Shown in pieces: positions 22,076 through 26,361 of a stretch of 26,361 nucleotides of DNA. The notes beneath the pieces were generated by a model, which saw only the letters and a list, made by a program, of their open reading frames with translations, ran no database searches and was not told where the DNA came from. Every line of letters begins with the position of its first letter. The first letter of the stretch is position 1. Both the position numbers and the translations under genes were made by a program. Source of the stretch: CAYZJV01 sp964478945. Its GTDB lineage: Bacteria; Spirochaetota; Spirochaetia; Sphaerochaetales; Sphaerochaetaceae. The stretch lies in the NCBI GenBank assembly GCA_964478945.1, contig CAYZJV010000039.1, positions 1-26,361 on the forward strand. The letters run 5' to 3'.

Positions 22076-24208
22076 ATGGCATCGCTTCACTGCATGGTGG
22101 AACGCATCACATTTCAAAACGAAGAGAACGGCTACTCGATACTCAAATGCAAAGCCAAAGGATACCACGAGCCAGTGACCGTTGTGGGGACGCTTCCTTC
22201 GGTGGCGGTGGGATCAGAATTGCAACTGGAGGGGTTTTGGAAAAACGACGTCACCTACGGATCCCAATTCGTCGTCCAGTCATTCGAAGAAACGCTGCCA
22301 TCCACTGTCCATGGCATTGAGAAATATCTCGGTTCAGGTCTGATCAAGGGCATCGGTCCGGTATATGCCAAGAAGATCGTACAACGATTCGGTGAAACAA
22401 CCTTGGACATCATCGAACAAGACCCTGCGAGGCTGCTCAAGATACGGGGCTTGGGGAAAGTCCGTGTCGAACGGATGAAGAAAAGCTGGCAAGACCAGAA
22501 GGCGATCAAACACATCATGCTTTTTCTCCAAAGTCATGAAGTTGGTACCGTCCATGCCACGAAGATCTTCAAGCGGTACGGTGACAAGAGCATGGAGATT
22601 GTGAAGAACAATCCCTATCGCATGGCGGACGATATCTGGGGAATTGGATTCAAGACAGCCGACACCATAGCAGAGAAGCTTGGCTTCGCAAAGGATGCTC
22701 CGGTGCGACTACGCTCCGGTCTGGTGTATGCGCTCAACCGATTGGCGGACGATGGACACTGTTTCGCAACGCGAGCACAGTTGTGCTCGTTTGCCGCGGA
22801 ATTGCTCGAGACCTCCATCGATTCGTTGGTACCGTTGCTCAAGACCATGGAACACGAAGGTGACGTGGTGATTGAGGATGATGCGGTGTATCTTCCTTTC
22901 CTTTTCCATGCGGAATCGAACGTTGCAGCCAAGATTTTGGCACTTATCGGGGCGAAGCCCAAGATACACCACCACCTTGCGCCACATCCCACCCAAGGCA
23001 TCACCTATGATGAGATCCAGTTGGAAGCCATCAAAACAGCTGTTTCGCACAATTTCATGGTGCTCACCGGAGGACCGGGAACCGGCAAGACCACCACTAC
23101 ACTTGGCATCATTGAGGCCTTTCAAGCAGCGGGATGTACAGTCTTATGCGCAGCTCCCACCGGGAGAGCCGCGAAACGGATGTCCGAGGCAACAGGAATG
23201 GAGGCGAAGACCATTCATCGGTTGCTCGAATTCAAACCACCCGATGGGTATCAGAGGAACACCGAACATCCTCTTGAAGGCGATGTCCTGTTGCTCGATG
23301 AATGTTCGATGATCGACATCATGCTTATGTACCACCTACTCAAAGCTGTCGGAGACCATATGAGTGTGGTAATGGTTGGCGACACCGACCAGCTTCCTTC
23401 TGTTGGTGCGGGAAGCGTACTTGGCGACATCATCGCATCGAATAGAGTACCGGTTGTGAAATTGCAGCGGATATTCCGACAAGCCCAAGGCAGCCGTATC
23501 ATCATGAACGCCCATAGGATCAACCGAGGGAACGGTATCGAAATCGCCAATCGCAGAAATTCCGACTTCTTCTTCATCGAGAGTCATAGTCCCGAGGAGG
23601 CCTTGGAGACACTCTTGGACTTGGTGACCACACGATTGCCCAAATATTATCGGGTTGACCCCATACGCGACATCCAGGTACTCACTCCGATGCAACGAGG
23701 GTCGGTCGGCACAGGCAACCTGAACAGCAAGTTGCAGGAAAAACTCAATCCCCCAGGAACTCCGGGCATCAGTCGCGCGGGAATCGAATACCGGTTGCAT
23801 GACAAAGTGATGCAGATCAAGAACAACTACGACAAGGAGGTGTTCAACGGCGATATTGGCACCATCAGGAACATCGACATCGAGGAACAGGAACTGGTCA
23901 TCGATTTCGATGGGAAAAGTACGACATACGGAAAATCGGAAATGGATGAGATTGTGCTCGCCTATGCCACGACGATCCACAAATCACAAGGTTCCGAATA
24001 TCCCATCGTGGTACTTCCGTTCCTGATGACCCATTTCGTGATGTTGCAGCGAAACCTGCTCTACACCGCTGTCACCAGGGCCAAGAAGGTGCTTGTCCTG
24101 GTGGGTGAAAAGAAGGCGATAACCCATGCGATCCGCAATCACAAGACAAGAGGAAGGAACACGAGGTTGAGCGAGCGATTGCAGGAGCACTCCTACAATT
24201 GTCCTTGA
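22076..24208 (+). CDS. recD2: RecD2-type helicase (RecD-like DNA helicase)
   Basis: The 710-residue protein matches the RecD2/YrrC family, which acts without RecB and RecC. The N-terminal domain (1-~205) includes the helix-hairpin-helix repeats G-L-I-K-G-I-G-P-V-Y-A and L-K-I-R-G-L-G-K-V-R. The SF1 motor has Walker A G-G-P-G-T-G-K-T-T (332-340), D-E-C-S-M (408-412), G-D-T-D-Q-L-P-S-V-G-A-G (435-446) and T-I-H-K-S-Q-G-S-E-Y-P (633-643), with L-L-Y-T-A-V-T-R-A-K after it. It is a 5'-3' DNA helicase involved in repair or replication-fork processing. The ATG follows GGGGAGGG by 10 bases. No recB or recC gene is nearby. Its last 16 bases overlap the end of the convergent lipoprotein gene. Confidence 0.94.
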   Translation: MASLHCMVERITFQNEENGYSILKCKAKGYHEPVTVVGTLPSVAVGSELQLEGFWKNDVTYGSQFVVQSFEETLPSTVHGIEKYLGSGLIKGIGPVYAKKIVQRFGETTLDIIEQDPARLLKIRGLGKVRVERMKKSWQDQKAIKHIMLFLQSHEVGTVHATKIFKRYGDKSMEIVKNNPYRMADDIWGIGFKTADTIAEKLGFAKDAPVRLRSGLVYALNRLADDGHCFATRAQLCSFAAELLETSIDSLVPLLKTMEHEGDVVIEDDAVYLPFLFHAESNVAAKILALIGAKPKIHHHLAPHPTQGITYDEIQLEAIKTAVSHNFMVLTGGPGTGKTTTTLGIIEAFQAAGCTVLCAAPTGRAAKRMSEATGMEAKTIHRLLEFKPPDGYQRNTEHPLEGDVLLLDECSMIDIMLMYHLLKAVGDHMSVVMVGDTDQLPSVGAGSVLGDIIASNRVPVVKLQRIFRQAQGSRIIMNAHRINRGNGIEIANRRNSDFFFIESHSPEEALETLLDLVTTRLPKYYRVDPIRDIQVLTPMQRGSVGTGNLNSKLQEKLNPPGTPGISRAGIEYRLHDKVMQIKNNYDKEVFNGDIGTIRNIDIEEQELVIDFDGKSTTYGKSEMDEIVLAYATTIHKSQGSEYPIVVLPFLMTHFVMLQRNLLYTAVTRAKKVLVLVGEKKAITHAIRNHKTRGRNTRLSERLQEHSYNCP

Positions 24209-25236
24209 GCCTCCATATGCAGGGCATAGGAACGGCGCATCCGTTCGAGTCGATTGCCTACCGTTCGATTGCCACTCGTTCGCCACACATCCTCCATCAA
24301 TTGGATCGCTTCCTCCATCTCACCCAAAGATTCGAGAATGATTGCCGCATTATATCCTGAGGGGACATGAGAAGAACGGTCCCACTCGTCCTCGAATTCC
24401 TCAAAAGCGAGTCGGAGATTGCCCTCCTTGGCCATGAGGTAGGCTTGCTCCACCCTACGGTTTTCGGGTTTGTTCTTCATGAGGGATACCGATCTGCTTT
24501 CCCATCGTGGTGCCACCAGCTGGGAAAAGCGTTTCGAGAAATCACGAGCCATGGGAACCAGTTTGTCGTAAAGTGGAGGAGATGCGACAGTGGGAGGTAA
24601 ATCCTTGTCCAATTTGTAGGATTGTTCATAGTGATCGGAAAACTGTTCGCTCGCGATGATTTTGCCAGTTGCGGTATCGATGAGGGAGAACACGACATCC
24701 ATGCCGACCTTCTGCATCACATGATGGCGAAGTACTGTTTCCGTGGTCGGCTGTCCACCCTCCACATCGGGTGGTACCACTACAGTCTCCTCTTTGGCGA
24801 AAATGTATTCTTCCACATCGAGATCGGTCACCCGCACACGAAGCAGAGCATCGTAGCCCATCATTCGCAATTCGGAGTAACCGATACCCACGGCATCGGA
24901 ACGTGGAGGAGTCAGCAGAGTGAAATAGTCGGTATCGCGAAGATCGTCTTCAATCCGATCGGTGAGGTACTTGGCTATCCTACGTTCGGTTCCTCCGGCA
25001 AACCCGGAGAACACTGTTGAGGGGGATGTGCCACTCATATCGGGAATGACCGATGGTGGATTGTCGAAGAACGGGAAACGGTATGGTTCCACAGAGAACA
25101 CCGCCAAACTCCTGTAATCGACCATGTTGATCTTGGCAGGCACCATGTACCTCATGGTCACGCTGGTCGCACAACCCATCACGGAAAAGATGAGTATCAA
25201 TACCATGATCGGCAACAACTTCAACATTCCTCGCAT
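24193..25236 (-). CDS. Lipoprotein of unknown function with TPR-like C-terminus
   Basis: I do not recognise the family with confidence. The 347-residue product has a lipoprotein signal ending V-M-G-C (Cys22). The body (about 40-240) looks like an alpha/beta domain: Y-R-S-L-A-V-F-S-V-E-P-Y, a helical segment with I-A-K-Y-L-T-D-R-I-E-D-D-L, then R-V-T-D-L-D-V-E-E-Y and V-F-S-L-I-D-T-A-T-G-K-I-I-A-S-E. This recalls lipoproteins that build CsgG-like or LptE-like assemblies, but that is only a resemblance. Residues about 265-345 look like two tetratricopeptide repeats (A-Y-L-M-A-K-E-G-N-L-R-L-A-F-E-E-F). The ATG at 25236 has AAGGAG six bases upstream; an in-frame TTG at 25254 is less likely. It overlaps recD2 tail to tail by 16 bp. 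Confidence 0.7.
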   Translation of the reverse strand: MRGMLKLLPIMVLILIFSVMGCATSVTMRYMVPAKINMVDYRSLAVFSVEPYRFPFFDNPPSVIPDMSGTSPSTVFSGFAGGTERRIAKYLTDRIEDDLRDTDYFTLLTPPRSDAVGIGYSELRMMGYDALLRVRVTDLDVEEYIFAKEETVVVPPDVEGGQPTTETVLRHHVMQKVGMDVVFSLIDTATGKIIASEQFSDHYEQSYKLDKDLPPTVASPPLYDKLVPMARDFSKRFSQLVAPRWESRSVSLMKNKPENRRVEQAYLMAKEGNLRLAFEEFEDEWDRSSHVPSGYNAAIILESLGEMEEAIQLMEDVWRTSGNRTVGNRLERMRRSYALHMEAQGQL

Positions 25237-25256
25237 AGACATCTCCTTGCACAAGA

Positions 25257-25265
25257 ACTATACCA
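25257..25265 (-). promoter_or_regulatory. Extended -10 promoter of the TPR lipoprotein gene
   Basis: On the minus strand TGG-TATAGT (25265-25257) lies 20 bp before the ATG at 25236. It is identical to the element at 13131-13123. TTGACG occurs six bases upstream, too close to serve as its -35. The rest of the 256-bp gap up to 25492 holds only small imperfect hairpins (25284-25298 and 25419-25436) and the next promoter; no gene is seen. Confidence 0.5.
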
Positions 25266-25455
25266 AATCGTCAAAGAGCATACACTCGTCATCCGAGTTG
25301 TGCAATACCGATCTCAGTAGAGGAGTGGCCGATTGGACATGGTTCCGTCAAGAATCCTTTCCGAACTGTGTCGGTTATGTTCAAGCACCTTCTTCTTCAC
25401 CAACAGCATGCGGAAACACCCTTTATTCTACAAGGGATTATTCTTAAATCCAGTC

Positions 25456-25484
25456 TTGAAAAATACTACAAAGCATCCTATATT
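25456..25484 (+). promoter_or_regulatory. Near-consensus promoter of the EamA transporter, probably leaderless
   Basis: TTGAAA (25456-25461) and TATATT (25479-25484) are spaced by exactly 17 bp. Only 8 bp separate the -10 element from the ATG at 25493, so transcription should start within about two bases of the ATG. No Shine-Dalgarno sequence is present. Confidence 0.65.
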
Positions 25485-25492
25485 CTATTGCA

Positions 25493-26361
25493 ATGAAAAA
25501 AATATACCTATTGGCGCTCATTCCCGTCATATTGTGGTCTACCGCGTTCATCGGTGTGAAGAGCGGTCTTGCCTATGCGACTCCCATGGCCTTCGCCGGC
25601 ATTCGGTTCATGCTGGCAGGTATACTGCTCGCGATCGTGATCCACGATCCGAAGGGATTGCTCTCCCATACCAAGCGGCATTGGCCTCTGGTGCTCAAGA
25701 CATCGGTACTCCAAACCTCGCTCTTCTATGCCCTGTACTACTATGGCATAGACCAGGTTCCCGCTTCGATCGCGGCAATCATAGTGGGTTCGATACCTCT
25801 CTTCTCAGCCGTAACTGCCCACCTCTTCCTTCACAACGATGCTCTTACCGGCAAGAAGATCGCAAGCATCCTCGCCGCCATAGGAGGAATCGTACTCATT
25901 AGTGTGAGCCGCAATCCTTCCACCGAAGTGGGCAAGACGCAAGTGCTCGGCATCGTCCTACTGCTCATTGCAGCGGTCTGCGAATCGTTTCTTCAGGTGG
26001 TGCTCAAGAAGAACACCGATCCCTACGATCCAATGAAACTCAACTCGGCCCAGATCTTCATAGGTGGAGCCACACTCTTTATCATATCCATTCCTGTCGA
26101 AGGGATGATGGATTTCGCCCTACCCGGCACATTCTATTGGAGTCTTCTCTATCTGAGCATGGTCTCGGCGGTTGGCTTCTCGATCTGGTACAGCCTCATA
26201 CAGAGACCCGAAGTACTCGTATCGAATCTCAACATGCTCAAGTTCCTCAACCCCGTGTTGGGTGCGGGGTTGAGTTGGATCGTCATGGCAAACGATTCCC
26301 CAGATCCGTTCAGCGTAGCGGGAATGCTCATTATCTCTGCCGCAGTGTTGCTGTTCTACGC
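25493..26361 (+). CDS. EamA/DMT-family transporter, 3' end cut by window
   Basis: An open frame from the ATG at 25493 runs to the window end without a stop (289 codons). The product is hydrophobic with about ten membrane segments in two halves, as in EamA drug/metabolite transporters. It starts M-K-K-I-Y-L-L-A-L-I-P-V-I-L-W-S-T-A-F-I-G-V-K, and the W-S-T/S-x-F segment with the later A-G-I-R-F motif is characteristic. The second half opens near L-G-I-V-L-L-L-I-A-A-V. The substrate is unknown; members export amino acids or other small metabolites. Because family members are about 290-310 residues, only a short C-terminal part is missing. It lacks a ribosome binding site and sits directly behind a strong promoter. 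Confidence 0.87.
   Translation, partial: MKKIYLLALIPVILWSTAFIGVKSGLAYATPMAFAGIRFMLAGILLAIVIHDPKGLLSHTKRHWPLVLKTSVLQTSLFYALYYYGIDQVPASIAAIIVGSIPLFSAVTAHLFLHNDALTGKKIASILAAIGGIVLISVSRNPSTEVGKTQVLGIVLLLIAAVCESFLQVVLKKNTDPYDPMKLNSAQIFIGGATLFIISIPVEGMMDFALPGTFYWSLLYLSMVSAVGFSIWYSLIQRPEVLVSNLNMLKFLNPVLGAGLSWIVMANDSPDPFSVAGMLIISAAVLLFY

Noticed and set aside
25237..25492. Possible RNA gene or small ORF in the largest gap
   Set aside because: No cloverleaf, conserved RNA fold or supported small ORF was seen; only short imperfect hairpins and two promoters.
25333..25902. 189-codon open frame on the plus strand
   Set aside because: It overlaps the start of the EamA transporter in another frame; the transporter frame has the family pattern and the promoter.
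1..26361. CRISPR array, tRNA/rRNA, insertion sequence or prophage
   Set aside because: No regularly spaced repeats, tRNA-like folds, transposase or integrase motifs, or terminal inverted repeats were found.

Overview
The window reads as an ordinary chromosomal stretch of a spirochaete, most likely a Sphaerochaeta-like member of the Spirochaetota. This placement is an inference from the mix of families: a CUT1 sugar transporter without its own ATPase, a cytoplasmic GH3 glycosidase, beta-barrel-like exported proteins of spirochaetal style, a LacI-type sensor fused to a histidine kinase, and a GPH-type sugar symporter. No rRNA, tRNA, CRISPR array, insertion sequence or phage gene was seen. Base composition looks even, at roughly half G+C.

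Positions 1-3594 (minus strand) carry a truncated lipoprotein with an InlB-type repeat, a diaminopropionate ammonia-lyase with a clear promoter and terminator, an exported beta-barrel-like protein, and a two-gene oxidative-stress operon (glutathione peroxidase overlapping a MarR/OhrR-like regulator).

Positions 3741-13100 (minus strand) form the most coherent block. In transcription order it is: iron-sulfur-flavoprotein-like reductase, a 774-residue cytoplasmic histidine kinase whose sensor is a LacI-type sugar-binding domain, a NarL/FixJ response regulator, a promoter region with several symmetrical elements, then sugar-binding protein, a 10-bp stem-loop, two permeases and a GH3 glycosidase. 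The layout suggests an intracellular sugar-sensing two-component system controlling uptake and hydrolysis of an oligosaccharide. A 10-bp direct repeat at the promoter of the sensor operon, with a related copy in the transporter leader, is a candidate binding site for the regulator. The fused sensor is the best candidate here for an under-described system.

Positions 13227-16219 hold a small membrane protein and an AEC-family carrier (one operon), a PlsC acyltransferase that may be made from a leaderless mRNA, and a convergent YghZ/Gpr-type aldo-keto reductase. Positions 16364-18172 encode a PglK-like ABC exporter (minus strand). Diverging from it is a GPH sugar symporter whose reading frame has no normal start codon, followed by a divergent acyltransferase-like gene. 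The rest holds another exported beta-barrel-like protein, the helicase RecD2, a lipoprotein converging on and overlapping recD2, and a 3'-truncated EamA-family transporter with a consensus promoter only 8 bp before its ATG.

The window is dense: no gap exceeds about 260 bases. Many genes have a TGG-TATnnT extended -10 element upstream, and all three convergent gene pairs carry an inverted repeat across their stop codons.
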